Positions 44,867 to 53,756 of a stretch of DNA of 64,000 nt are shown here, piece by piece (positions within the stretch are counted from its first letter, which is position 1; each line of letters opens with the position of its first letter). This DNA is from Pascua guehoae. Its lineage: Eukaryota > Basidiomycota > Tremellomycetes > Trichosporonales > Trichosporonaceae. The stretch is taken from positions 1 through 64,000 of the forward strand of contig BCJX01000016.1 of the NCBI GenBank assembly GCA_001600415.1, read 5' to 3'. The notes beneath the pieces are model-generated. The model had not been told where the DNA came from, searched no databases, and saw only the letters and a list, made by a program, of their open reading frames with translations. The translations under genes and the position numbers were made by a program.

Positions 44867-45415
44867 TGTGGGAGTTTTGCCTCGCCCACGAGTGTAGGGC
44901 CTTGCTCTGTCAGTTACTCACTACAGCCGCCCTCTGGGCCGGGTCTCGCTCTCCATCCTGCTTGGGTCTCTATTCTCCCATCCTAGAATCTCGATCCGCT
45001 GTCGGTCCGGGTCTCGATCCGCCGCCGGCTCGAGTCTCGGTCCATTGCTGGCTCAAGTCTCGATCCGCTGCTGACTCGAGTCTCGATCTACTGCTGGCTC
45101 GAGTCTCGATCTACTGCTGGCTCGAGTCTCGGTCCACTGCTGGCTCGAGTCTCGATCCGCTGCTGGCTCGAGTCTTGGTCCACTGCTAGCTCGAGTCTCG
45201 GTCCGCCTCTCGTTCAAGTCTCGGTCCGTGTGTCTCCGGGCCTCTGTCCGTCTTGGCCTTGTTTCTCGCTCCGTTTTCCTGCTCGTGTCTCAGTGAATGG
45301 GCAATACCGAGTCTTGGTCCACAACCCAAACCTCGGTTAGGTCGGCTATCATGTTTGGCATGAGTCTCTGGCAGATACGTCATCGATTCCCGGTGGGCGA
45401 GTTATTCCCACCACA
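44867..45415 (-). repeat. 5' LTR (LTR1) of copy B with expanded 23-bp minisatellite
   Basis: 549 bp, TGTGGTGGGAATAACTCGC ... AAAACTCCCACA, about 70 bp longer than the LTR of copy A because the 23-bp array (45000-45225) has about ten units instead of five. AATTTTGGAGCCCATTATGG follows internally as primer-binding site. Confidence 0.8.
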
Positions 45416-45835
45416 GCATCCGTGGACGGGACGTACGACCCGTGCTGTGCCCGGGCTCTGGCCGCTCAGCGTCGCGGTGCGAACCCGCACGCGCCGGAGT
45501 CCGCTGGCGAGGAGGAGGAGGGGGTGCGGGTGCGGCGGAATCTTCGTCGCCGCCGCCGTGCCGCCACCCCAGAGGAGGAGGAGGAGCCGCCGCAGGCGGG
45601 TCCGTCGCGCCGCAACCCCGCGCGAGCTGGGCGGCCCCGGGGGAGGATCATAGACCCCTTGGTGGAGCCGCGTCGTCACGGCGGGGCCCTCCGGCTGGCG
45701 GTCCTGCAAGACGACCAGGAGCGGCGGGAGCTCGAGGAGGAGGGCGAGGAGGACGAGGATGAGGACGAGGATGGTGGAAGGTCTGGGAGGAAACGCCTAA
45801 GGCTGCGCGCCCCGTCGGACCCAGATGAGTGAGCG
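45416..45835 (+). pseudogene. Gypsy3 antisense ORF, C-terminal fragment
   Basis: The frame is open from the copy B junction to TGA at 45830-45832. It encodes Arg/Glu/Gly-rich sequence (NLRRRRRAATPEEEEEPPQA), then LVEPRRHGGALRLAVLQDDQ, an acidic run (EEEGEEDEDEDEDGG) and a basic end (RKRLRLRAPSDPDE). It is convergent with gypsy3 pol, with about 158 bp between the two stops, as in gypsy1 (153 bp). The 5' part, where a cysteine cluster would lie, was removed by the insertion of copy B. Confidence 0.55.
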
Positions 45836-45990
45836 TGGAGGTGGGGTTTGCCGGGCGGACCTGCTCCGCTCCAATTCCTGTCCGGCCACGGCTTGGCGGC
45901 ATGTATGGGGGTTGTGAGCGCTGCGCGCCACAATCTCGGACATGTAAAATCTGTGGCATGACTGCATTCCCTCAGGGGCCGCACTAATAC

Positions 45991-48279
45991 CTAATTCAAC
46001 AGCAACTTTGGCTTCTTCGGGTAACGTGCGTGGAAGGCAGCAATGGCCTCTTGTGCGTGTTCCATTTCCGACGCCTTTATCCATCTGTTGTGGGAGGGGT
46101 TGTCGTAGCCGACCCATTTGACGAGGTAGAGGATTGGAGGTTTGTAGCGTCTGTCTGTCTTGGAGTCGAGGATACGTTCAATCTCCCACTCCTCATTGCC
46201 GTTGATGATCATGGGCCGGCTCTCAGGTTGTAGATGGTTGGGGATTGAGTTAGGTGCGTACCGCTCCAGGCGGGAGATGTGGAACACATTGTGGATGCGG
46301 TACAAGTGGGGTAAGCCTATGCGATATGCGTGGGACGAGATGCGCTCGGTGACTGGGAATGGGCCGATGTAGCGGGAATCAAGTTTGCCTGTCAGACGTT
46401 CCGACTGGATTTTGTACATCGAGACGAGTACCTTGTCTCCTATATCGAAGGTCGGGGCGGGTAGCCGTTTCTTGTCGTACTGTCGTGCGTGTGTCGCTTT
46501 GGCATCGTTCACCACATCATGGAGGAATTTGTGGAGGTCCGTGAGGTCCGCCATGTACGCCCGCGCATCCGCGTCCGACAGGCCTGCTGTGATGTCGACA
46601 GGTTCGAACGTGGTGCGTGGGTGGTAGCCGTAGTTCGCAAAGAAGGGGGAGACCTTTGTCGAACTGTGCTCCGCGCTGTTGTACGCGAATTCCGCCAGGG
46701 GGAGGAGGTCAGTCCAGTCGTCCTGGAGGTGTCCGACATAGTGGCGTAGGTAGATTTCTAGCCACTGGTTCACGATTTCAGATTGCCCATCCGTTTGTGG
46801 GTGGTGAGCGGTCGAAAACCGCATGTCGATGGACAGGAGGGCGCCAAGTGTGCGCCAGAACTTGGATACAAACTCTGTACCTCTGTCGGAGACTATCCGT
46901 TCGGGTACGCCATGTTTGGATATGACGTGTTGGAGGTACAGTTTGGCCAGCTGTGGTGACGTGATGGTTTTGAGGCAGGGGACGAATATCGCCATCTTGG
47001 TGAGCATACAGACCGCCACAAAGATGGAGTCGAACCTGTTGCTCAGAGGCAGACCCTCAATGAAGTCCATGGAAACTGCGGACCACGGCCGCGTTGGAGT
47101 AGGTAGCGGATGCAGTTCACCATACGGGCGGTGCCTCTGAGGCTTGTTCAGCGTACACTTGAGGCATGTTGCGACGAAGTCCAAGACGAACACCCTCATG
47201 TTGGGCCAGTACCAGTGTCGTGACATGGCGGCGACGGTGCGGCGGATGCCAGGGTGTCCTGCGAGCATGTTGTCGTGGTGTTCTTGGATGAGGCGGAGCT
47301 GGAGGTGCCCCTCTGGGACGTAGTACTTGTCTTTGGAGCGGAGGATGCCTTCATCGTCGACGGTGTAGATGTTGTGCTCCTTCTTTGATGCTGATCCATC
47401 CCGCAATCTGCAGACTATCCCCACGGTTGTCGCGTCCGCCAGTTGTGCCTTCTTAATGTCGTCCCGTACTGTGGATTGTAGGGTGGACATCATGACTGCG
47501 TTGACGTGTAGGATCTGGCGGATGTTGACAGCTGCGTCGTCGTTGTTAAGGACATAGTCCGCCCTGCGTGATAACGCGTCCGGCTTCATGCCCAGCCAGC
47601 CTGGCCTGTACTGAATGGTGAAGTCGAAGTCTTGGAGGAATTCCATCCATCGGACCTGCCGGCAGGTCAGGGCCCTTTTGCTGGTGAAGTAGGACAGTGG
47701 CTGGTGGTCCGACAGTACCGTGATCTTGTGGTCAGCCCCCTCCAAGTAATGCCGCCAGGCCTTGAAGGATGCCACGATCGCCAGAAGTTCCTTGTCGTGC
47801 ACTTCATAGTTGAGCTCAGGTGCCAAGAACTTGCGGGAGTAGAAGGCGATGGGGTGGACTGCGTCCACGAAGGGCTGCGACAGTACCGCACCGAGCGCAA
47901 AGTCTGAGGCGTCTGGTTCAACGATGAGTGGCAGGGAGGTGTCGAAGTGTCGCAGAATGTCCGCGTGTAGAAAAGCGTCTTTTAGTTTCCTGAAAGCGGA
48001 CTTGGCATCTGGTGTCCAGTGGAAATCCCTTTTCTTCTTGTTCTTCGTGAGCTCTGTCAAGGCTGCTGCGATAGTGGAGTAGGCCTTGATGAACTGGCGG
48101 TAGAAGTTGGCAAATCCCAGGAAGGATTGGACGTTGCGGACCGACTCCGGGGTGGGCCAGGACGACACTGCTTTGACCTTCGATGCGGCCATCCTGATCC
48201 CGTCTCGAGAAATCATGTAGCCGAGGAACTCAATCTCACTCTTGTAGAATTCACACTTCTCAGCTTTGGCGAAAAGGCT
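45991..48279 (-). CDS. Gypsy3 pol: RNase H, integrase, chromodomain
   Basis: Open from the codon after TGA 48282-48280 to TAG at 45993-45991. Reads FAKAEKCEFYKSEIEFLGYM, then RNase H (PDASDFALGAVLSQ, YEVHDKELLAIV, VLSDHQPLSYF). The integrase HHCC domain is LAGHPGIRRTV ... CLKCTLNK and the core is MDFIEGLP, IVSDRGTEFVSKFW, QTDGQSEIVNQWLE, with all three catalytic acids present. Then come the GPFPVTERISSHAYRI module and the chromodomain EWEIERILDSKTD, YLVKWVGYDNPSHNRWI. The best-preserved pol of the window, but cut off from RT by one stop. Confidence 0.85.
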   Translation of the reverse strand, partial: SLFAKAEKCEFYKSEIEFLGYMISRDGIRMAASKVKAVSSWPTPESVRNVQSFLGFANFYRQFIKAYSTIAAALTELTKNKKKRDFHWTPDAKSAFRKLKDAFLHADILRHFDTSLPLIVEPDASDFALGAVLSQPFVDAVHPIAFYSRKFLAPELNYEVHDKELLAIVASFKAWRHYLEGADHKITVLSDHQPLSYFTSKRALTCRQVRWMEFLQDFDFTIQYRPGWLGMKPDALSRRADYVLNNDDAAVNIRQILHVNAVMMSTLQSTVRDDIKKAQLADATTVGIVCRLRDGSASKKEHNIYTVDDEGILRSKDKYYVPEGHLQLRLIQEHHDNMLAGHPGIRRTVAAMSRHWYWPNMRVFVLDFVATCLKCTLNKPQRHRPYGELHPLPTPTRPWSAVSMDFIEGLPLSNRFDSIFVAVCMLTKMAIFVPCLKTITSPQLAKLYLQHVISKHGVPERIVSDRGTEFVSKFWRTLGALLSIDMRFSTAHHPQTDGQSEIVNQWLEIYLRHYVGHLQDDWTDLLPLAEFAYNSAEHSSTKVSPFFANYGYHPRTTFEPVDITAGLSDADARAYMADLTDLHKFLHDVVNDAKATHARQYDKKRLPAPTFDIGDKVLVSMYKIQSERLTGKLDSRYIGPFPVTERISSHAYRIGLPHLYRIHNVFHISRLERYAPNSIPNHLQPESRPMIINGNEEWEIERILDSKTDRRYKPPILYLVKWVGYDNPSHNRWIKASEMEHAQEAIAAFHARYPKKPKLLLN

Positions 48280-48880
48280 TCACTCCTGCAGCCGAGTGAG
48301 AACGCGTTTGATGTGTTCCTCATGCTCTTCTCGTGTGTTGGAGTAGATCAGAATGTCATCAAGGTATGTGACCACGAAATCATCCGTCATGTCCGCGAAT
48401 GTCTGGTTCACCAGGTGTTGGAAGGACGCAGGGGCGTTGGTGAGGCCGAACGGCATGACGTGGTACTCGAAGAGGCCGTACCTGGTTTGGAACGCTGTTT
48501 TCCATTCGTCACCCTCTGCTATGCGTACTTGGTGGTAGGCATTGCGGAGGTCAATGCTGGAGAAAAACTTCGCCGAGCTCAACCTGTGAAGAAGGTCGGG
48601 GATGAGTGGGAGTGGGTACTTGTTCTTCACCGTGACTTTGTTGAGGCCGCGGTAGTCTACGCATAGACACAGGGAGCCATCTTTCTTTTTGACGAACAGA
48701 ATGGGAGCTCCTGCTGGAGAGGAGGAGGGGACAATAAACCCGTTTGCAAGGTTTTCGTCCAGATAGTCCCATAGAACCTTCAGTTCTTTGGGGGAGAGGG
48801 GGTATATGGGGCCACAAGGTGGCCGGGCGCCGGGTTCGATGTGATGGCGTGGTCCACATCTCACGATATTGGCAGGGAGT
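48280..48880 (-). pseudogene. Gypsy3 reverse transcriptase
   Basis: [77 protein letters not shown] and an intact [12 protein letters not shown]. Ends in LQE followed by TGA (48282-48280) and then SLFAKAEKC in the same frame, so a single stop separates it from the rest of pol. Confidence 0.85.
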
Positions 48881-49550
48881 CCGCGGCATGCTTGCTGAAC
48901 ACGTCAATGAAGGTGTGGAGATCGGTTGGTAGAGCCGCATATGCGCGTGCCTTCCAATCCAGAGGGAGGACGTCGTCCGCCTTCGCGGACGAGCATACGA
49001 TGCCCCAACTGCCCTTCTTTGCCAGCTTAGCGAATGTGGCGGCCCCCACGAACGCAACCGTGTTGGTTTTGTCGATGGCGGGCGGGGGTGTGGCTGTGGG
49101 GGTGGGTGTTGGGTTGGGTATAGAGACGCAGAAGGTCTGCCAGTCGATATTGGGCTGGAAGTTTCTGCACCAGGGTATGCCAAAGTAAATGTCGGATATG
49201 GCTAAAGGCGACACATCGCACAGGATGTCGTACGTGATGCCGTCCGATGTAATGCGGAGGCGAACTTGGTCCGTGACTGTCCATGCACGTGTCCCGGTGA
49301 ACCCCATGACGTCGTAGGGTAGTGGGTGCAGGTATATGGTCAGGCCGTTGTTCGCCACGAAGTGGGGGGTGACGAGGTTGGCGTCCGAGCCAGTGTCAAT
49401 GAAGATGTCGACGTTGGTGTGGCCAGACGGTGTTTGGATTATAGAGGGGAGGTAATAGCGGGGTCTCGGGGTATCTTGTGCGTTTGAGGAGGCTTGTTGT
49501 ATTAATGTCTGCACGTGCCTAGTGGTCCACCTCCTGGAGACTAGGCCGAC
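48861..49550 (-). pseudogene. Gypsy3 protease
   Basis: The frame reads RRWTTRHVQTLIQQA, then VDIFIDTGSDANLVTPHFVA (aspartic protease core) and ISDIYFGIPWCRNFQPNIDW, ending [13 protein letters not shown]. It is in the -1 frame relative to gag, as in gypsy1, and a further frame change near 48870 separates it from RT. Confidence 0.8.
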
Positions 49551-50917
49551 TCATTTCCCAAGTCGGTGTCGTCGTTGAAAGTGACGGCCATGTTGACAAC
49601 CTTGGCCCCCCCCTGCGGCTTGTCTTTCTGCTTGTTGGGGCAGTTGTCGGCTCCTTGGTTGCCTCCACAGTAGGCACAGAGATTGTTGGCCTTGCGGCAT
49701 TCCTTCTCCTCCTTTGACAGGCGGCCCTTCTTCGTGAGGGGGACATCTGGAGGTATGCCCGGTGGGTGCGGCTGGTTTGACAGCGACCTGGGTCGTGACC
49801 CGGATGGGGTGGATGTTGATGCGGACGAGGTCCGTGAGGGCGTGTTTGACCTGAACGTCTTGGTGAACTTGTTGGAAGACTTGCACTCGGCCTCGCGTGT
49901 AGCGAGGAAGTTGTCAGCATCCAGTGCTTGGTTTGCCAGAGGTTCGAACAACGTGGACTTGCCCTTTCTGGCAATCTCGTCCTTTACCTCCTCCTTCAGG
50001 CCGTTGTACAACATGATGGGCGCCATGACGTCGCAGGACAGGTCGATGCCCAAGATGCCCACGTAGTGGCAGAACTCGGCGATGTAGTCCGCCACAGACT
50101 TGGTCTGCGACAAGCCTGTGAGCTTGCGCTGGGCAACGCCAAGGGCGTCACACTCACCATACATCTTGTTCAGCTCCGCGGCGAACATGTCCCAGTCCCC
50201 CAGGAATGTTGGCCGGTGCAAGGGGGGGAGGCGGTAGAAACGTTGGAACCAGTCCCTTGGCTTGTCGCGTAAGAAGGACCCTGCGTAGGCTACCTTGATA
50301 GCGTCCAAGGGGAAATGCAAGGGGTTCGTGGTGAAAACGAGCTCCATGTCACCCAGGAAGCCGGTCAGCTTCGTCTTGTCGCCATGGAACTTGTCAGGGT
50401 CTGTGATCTTTGGCTCCTGGTAGCGCGGCGGTCCGGGCGTCGACACCAATGGGGCTGGGTGGCCTTCCCCAACTGGGGGTGAGGGCGAGTGCGAGCCACA
50501 TGCGCATTGGTGCATGTGGTTTGCGGGCGGGGGTGGCAGGACCTGCTCCTGTGGGCGGACCGTCGGTTCAGCCATGCCTACACTGTGGTGGTCCATGCTG
50601 TCCGAGTCGCTGCCGCTCGAGCCATGTGAACAAGTGATTGCGGCCACTCGAAGGTCATTGACGGTGGTCGTGAGTCGTGCCACGTTTACGCTTGTACTCT
50701 CGTACTGTGATTCGATCGTTTGCAGTCTGCTTCTGATCGACGAGAGGGTGGCCATCATCTCCGCGAACTGGGCCGCCATTGTCGACGAGGTTTCGTCCAT
50801 CCTGGCAAGGGTACGGCGTATGTCCGCGGGGATGATGATGGGGGAGGGTGGTCGGGAGTAAGGTGAATGGCTCACTCTACCGGGGAGGTTTGTTGAGTCG
50901 CGATCTTGTCGATCCAT
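49541..50917 (-). CDS. Gypsy3 gag, intact frame
   Basis: 458 residues from ATG 50917, five bases after the LTR-proximal PBS. Includes a coiled-coil-like N-terminus (RTLARMDETSSTMAAQFAEM, RSRLQTIESQYESTSVNVAR), a capsid core (DPDKFHGDKTKLTGFLGDME, FLRDKPRDWFQRFYRLPPLH, GLSQTKSVADYIAEFCHYVG) and a basic linker. The knuckle CAYCGGNQGADNC has Gln where the zinc-binding His is expected. Ends at TAG 49543-49541. Confidence 0.9.
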   Translation of the reverse strand: MDRQDRDSTNLPGRVSHSPYSRPPSPIIIPADIRRTLARMDETSSTMAAQFAEMMATLSSIRSRLQTIESQYESTSVNVARLTTTVNDLRVAAITCSHGSSGSDSDSMDHHSVGMAEPTVRPQEQVLPPPPANHMHQCACGSHSPSPPVGEGHPAPLVSTPGPPRYQEPKITDPDKFHGDKTKLTGFLGDMELVFTTNPLHFPLDAIKVAYAGSFLRDKPRDWFQRFYRLPPLHRPTFLGDWDMFAAELNKMYGECDALGVAQRKLTGLSQTKSVADYIAEFCHYVGILGIDLSCDVMAPIMLYNGLKEEVKDEIARKGKSTLFEPLANQALDADNFLATREAECKSSNKFTKTFRSNTPSRTSSASTSTPSGSRPRSLSNQPHPPGIPPDVPLTKKGRLSKEEKECRKANNLCAYCGGNQGADNCPNKQKDKPQGGAKVVNMAVTFNDDTDLGNESA

Positions 50918-50920
50918 TCA
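50910..50920 (-). promoter_or_regulatory. Gypsy3 self-priming primer-binding site
   Basis: Two bases past the LTR end the minus strand reads TGAATGGATCG, the exact reverse complement of CGATCCATTCA inside the same LTR (minus strand, 51135-51125). A TATATA box at about 51174-51168 lies ~36 nt upstream of that segment, putting the transcript start at the right place for Tf1-like self-priming. The PBS overlaps the gag start codon. Confidence 0.65.
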
Positions 50921-50922
50921 AC

Positions 50923-51284
50923 TGTGAGGGCCGGCCCGGAGGAGGTCCGAGACGGTCCACTTCGCAGACTGGGCATTGGCGGACAGGCGGGACTGTCCGT
51001 TGGCGCAACTCAACTGCGAAGGGGAGGGAGGCACGGTGACGGCGCTGGGACGCAGAGGGCGGACTGAGGTTCGGCGACGGGACCGCGTCCAGAGCGCCCA
51101 GAGGAGAGCGTATGATCTTATGAGTGAATGGATCGTTGGGAGATATCCAACGATCTGACTATGACGCTATATATGCTAGTATGGTAGGGTCCGATGGCTC
51201 AGCCATGTGTTTACCACGTGGCGTACTGGGTCCTGGTCCGCGGACCTGGGTCCGTGGGCTTGTTGTCGCATACGGGTCATGACA
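50923..51284 (-). repeat. Gypsy3 5' LTR
   Basis: 362 bp, TGTCATGACCCGTATGCGAC ... GGCCCTCACA on the minus strand, with a CATATATAGCG TATA box. No second copy in the window because the 3' end of gypsy3 is lost. Confidence 0.75.
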
Positions 51285-51324
51285 GCATTGTCGGAAACAA
51301 GTGAAAAACTTTGCACCACACACA

Positions 51325-51368
51325 TGTTTCTCAGGATTGGAAACTTATGTTTCCGATCCTGAGAAACA
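51325..51368. repeat. Near-perfect 44-bp inverted repeat
   Basis: Arms TGTTTCTCAGGATTGGAAAC and its complement (one mismatch) are separated by TTAT. No coding or LTR context explains it. Flanking GAAACAAG copies lie at 51295 and 51409. Confidence 0.85.
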
Positions 51369-51588
51369 CAGGAGAAATTTCGAATTTCCGGCATGTTTTT
51401 CAGGGTCAGAAACAAGCAGGATCAACGAGGTGCCAGGTGGGTACTTGGCCAAATTTATTTCAGGCTGCCCAACCGTCAGGCCACGGGATCAAATGCATGC
51501 GCCGCCGCCGTCAACCAAAACGCCCGCGTAGCCGGCGTTAAACTGGTAGTCATCCCTCTGCGCATTCGACGCACCTCCCTTCAGGCCC

Positions 51589-51705
51589 TTGTCACCCGCT
51601 ATCGCTCCATATCGTTCCATATCGCTCCATACCCATCCTGGCCGATTCATCCTTGCCTTATCCGTCGCCCGTCTTCTACGACTAGGCCCCGCTAGGCATC
51701 TTACA
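51589..51705 (+). repeat. 3' fragment of the solo-LTR family
   Basis: CGCTATCGCTCCATATCG, GATTCATCCTTGC, TCCGTCGCC, CTTCTACGACTAGGCCCC and CTTACA match the 3' end of the LTR at 41090-40475. Confidence 0.7.
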
Positions 51706-51711
51706 ACTGAC

Positions 51712-52020
51712 GAAAATTTGCATCCGTCGCCGGTTACAACGCCCGCCTTGGCGGGCGTCTTGTTTGCTAGTCACACACTCATCACTCATTCACCGAGACC
51801 CGAGCAAGCAACGGATCGAGAATCGACGCCGAGACGGACTGCGACCCGGGCCAGAAGAAGATCGATACTCGGCGCTGGAGCGGAGCAAGACTCGGCGCTG
51901 AGGCGGACCGGGACTCGAGTACGAGGCGGACCGAGACTCGTAGCCAGGACCAGCAGGTAATGGCAGTGAGTAACTGACAGAGCAAGGCCCTACACTCGAG
52001 GGTGAGGCAAAACTCTCACA
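51712..52020 (+). repeat. LTR1 copy C (partial), minisatellite diverged
   Basis: From about 51784 it matches LTR1 (CATTCACCGAGACCCGAGCA, diverged 23-bp units, CAGTGAGTAACTGACAGAGC, AAAACTCTCACA). It lies in a gypsy3-type gag fragment that continues at 52021. Confidence 0.65.
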
Positions 52021-52110
52021 ACGGTGGTCGTGAGTCGCGCCACGTTTATGCTTGTGCTCTCGTACTGCGATTCGTCGTCTGCAGCTTCTGACCCGTCGGC
52101 TGAAATCGGG
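52021..52110 (-). pseudogene. Short gypsy3-family gag fragment
   Basis: CGGTGGTCGTGAGTCG, GCCACGTTTATGCTTGTGCT and CTCGTACTG match 50661-50740 of gypsy3 gag with several substitutions and small deletions. A second, older copy of this family was therefore present here before LTR1 inserted. Confidence 0.65.
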
Positions 52111-52515
52111 CCAACGACGAGGATGCATGCTTCTCAGATCGCTGTCCTTGCACAGCTGGGTGCACGATGGCATATGTGACGTATTGACTGGTCTGTGCGG
52201 CTGGACCATGGCAAGAGCAGGTCGAGATGGTCGCGAGCACACCTTGTGGTGGCAAACCCCAGTTCCCTCATCATTCTTATTGTTGCCATCAACTATACTC
52301 GTCTTTGTCCATCACACCCACGACGAGTTCACCACACTCTCATTTCACTGCCTGACCAGTTTGCGTCGTTGGCCTCACGTCCAAAGGTATCTTCCCTCGC
52401 TGGCGAGAGCCATGCCAACCATGCCTCCATGGATACTCATACTAGTTACACAGATTGCCCGCGCCGACCTCTGACAACCTTCTCCCCCCCGGCGCCGTCA
52501 TCCTCCCACTCGACC
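52111..52515. other. Stretch without assignable gene; edge of the retroelement block
   Basis: No LTR or long frame recognised. Probably promoter and leader of the gene at 52516. Confidence 0.3.
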
Positions 52516-53756
52516 ATGGCCGAGCTTGTAAGTCTTCCGCAGCCATGCCATCAGAGCTTGACTATCAGGGAATTGCCGCTGCAGGCTTGGCGATAGCGAG
52601 TGCGCTGAGCGGCGGCCAGCTAGGGCTCGGGATAAACCAAGGCCGCAAGGCGCGCGCGGCGGCCGCAAAGCACGAGCAGCAGCTGGCGGCCCATGAGGCA
52701 CGCGCCGACGCGCGTCACCAGGACGCGCAAGCGATGAAGGTGCAAGAGTTCGAGGCGTACCAGGACCGCGAGGACACGCGGTTCCACCAGATGCGCGCGA
52801 GCAAGGATCGGCGGCATGCTGAGTGCCTCGAACTCGAGCGGGAGAAGATGGCCAAGAAGGAGGCACTCGAGCGGGAGAAGATGGCCAAGACGGAGGCACT
52901 CAAGCGGGAGAAGATGGCCCACACGGAGGCGCTCAAGCGGGAGAAGATGGCCAAGACGGAGGCACTCGAGCGGGAGAAGATGGCCCAGACGGAGACGCTC
53001 AAGCGGGAGAAGATGGCCCAGACGGAGACGCTCAAGCGGGAGAAGATGAACCAAACGGAGGCGCTCAAGCGGCCAAAGATTGCCCAGACGGAGGCGCTCC
53101 TGCGAGACAATGCGAATGCGGAATTCCGCCGCAAGCCGGCCGAGGTCGAGCGCCTGGCCCAGACGGAGGCGGCCAAGCGGCCGAAGATTGCCCAGACGGA
53201 GACGCCCAAGCGGCCGAAGATTGCCCAGACGGAGGAGCGGATGCGCGAGACGACGGCGCAGACGGTCACACAGACCCACACGGCGGACCACAACGACGAT
53301 TCCACCAAGAGATGTGAGCCCGGACTGGGTGTCCGCCCCGCCCATGGCGGACAGTCCACCGAAACGCTGCCGCTGCCGGTTGCATGGTACTTGCCGCTGG
53401 AGTCGTGGTGGTGGGGCGGGGCCTCAACGCTGCCGGTTACATGGTTCTTCCCGCTGCCGCCGCAGACTACAGGATACTACTTCCCGCCGCCGCCGTCGCA
53501 GACGGCGCAGACGGCCACACGTTGGGACCACACGGCGGACCACAGCGACGATTCCACCAAGAGATGTGAGGCCGGACTGGGTGTCCGCCCGGCCCATGGC
53601 GGACAGTCCACCGGAACGCTGCCGCTGCCAGTTATAGAGTACCCGGCCCGCGGGCAGTCCACCGGAACGCTGCCGCTGCCAGTTATAGAGTACCCGGCCC
53701 GCGGACAGTCCACCGGAACGCTGCCGCTGCCGGTTATACGGTACCCAGTCGCGTGA
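52516..53756 (+). CDS. Repeat-rich coiled-coil protein with Gly-zipper-like N-terminus
   Basis: ATG 52516 (CGACCATGG) with a four-codon exon (52516-52527), a 41-nt GTAAGT...TATCAG intron and exon 52569-53756, giving 399 residues. An Ala/Gly hydrophobic stretch (GIAAAGLAIASALSGGQLGL) is followed by charged helix. Seven to eight 11-residue repeats of the type EREKMAKTEAL, encoded by a 33-bp minisatellite (52835-53060), come next, then related KRPKIAQTEA units. The C-terminal part has two diverged blocks (DDSTKRCEPGLGVRPAHGGQ) and three 63-bp repeats (GQSTGTLPLPVIEYPAR). The N-terminal segment could be membrane-associated. Family not recognised. The last third is low-complexity and might contain unrecognised introns. 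Confidence 0.55.

Larger units (their letters stand above)
39674..45415 (-). mobile_element. Copy B: Ty3-like element, pol deleted
   Basis: Starts with LTR1 at 45415, directly abutting the broken antisense ORF of gypsy3. A primer-binding TGGAGCCC, a GC-rich leader and gag follow, all collinear with copy A on the other strand. Everything after gag is missing, and the convergent gene at 37508-39161 lies there instead. Confidence 0.8.
45991..51284 (-). mobile_element. Gypsy3: Ty3 chromovirus, 3' end lost to copy B
   Basis: 5' LTR 51284-50923, self-complementary PBS, gag, protease, RT, RNase H, integrase, chromodomain, then the antisense ORF fragment. Order and spacing match gypsy1, but the proteins are clearly different (for example CAYCGGNQGADNC against CMFCRGEHTLDDC). 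The element ends where LTR1 of copy B begins (45415/45416), so copy B is younger. Confidence 0.9.
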
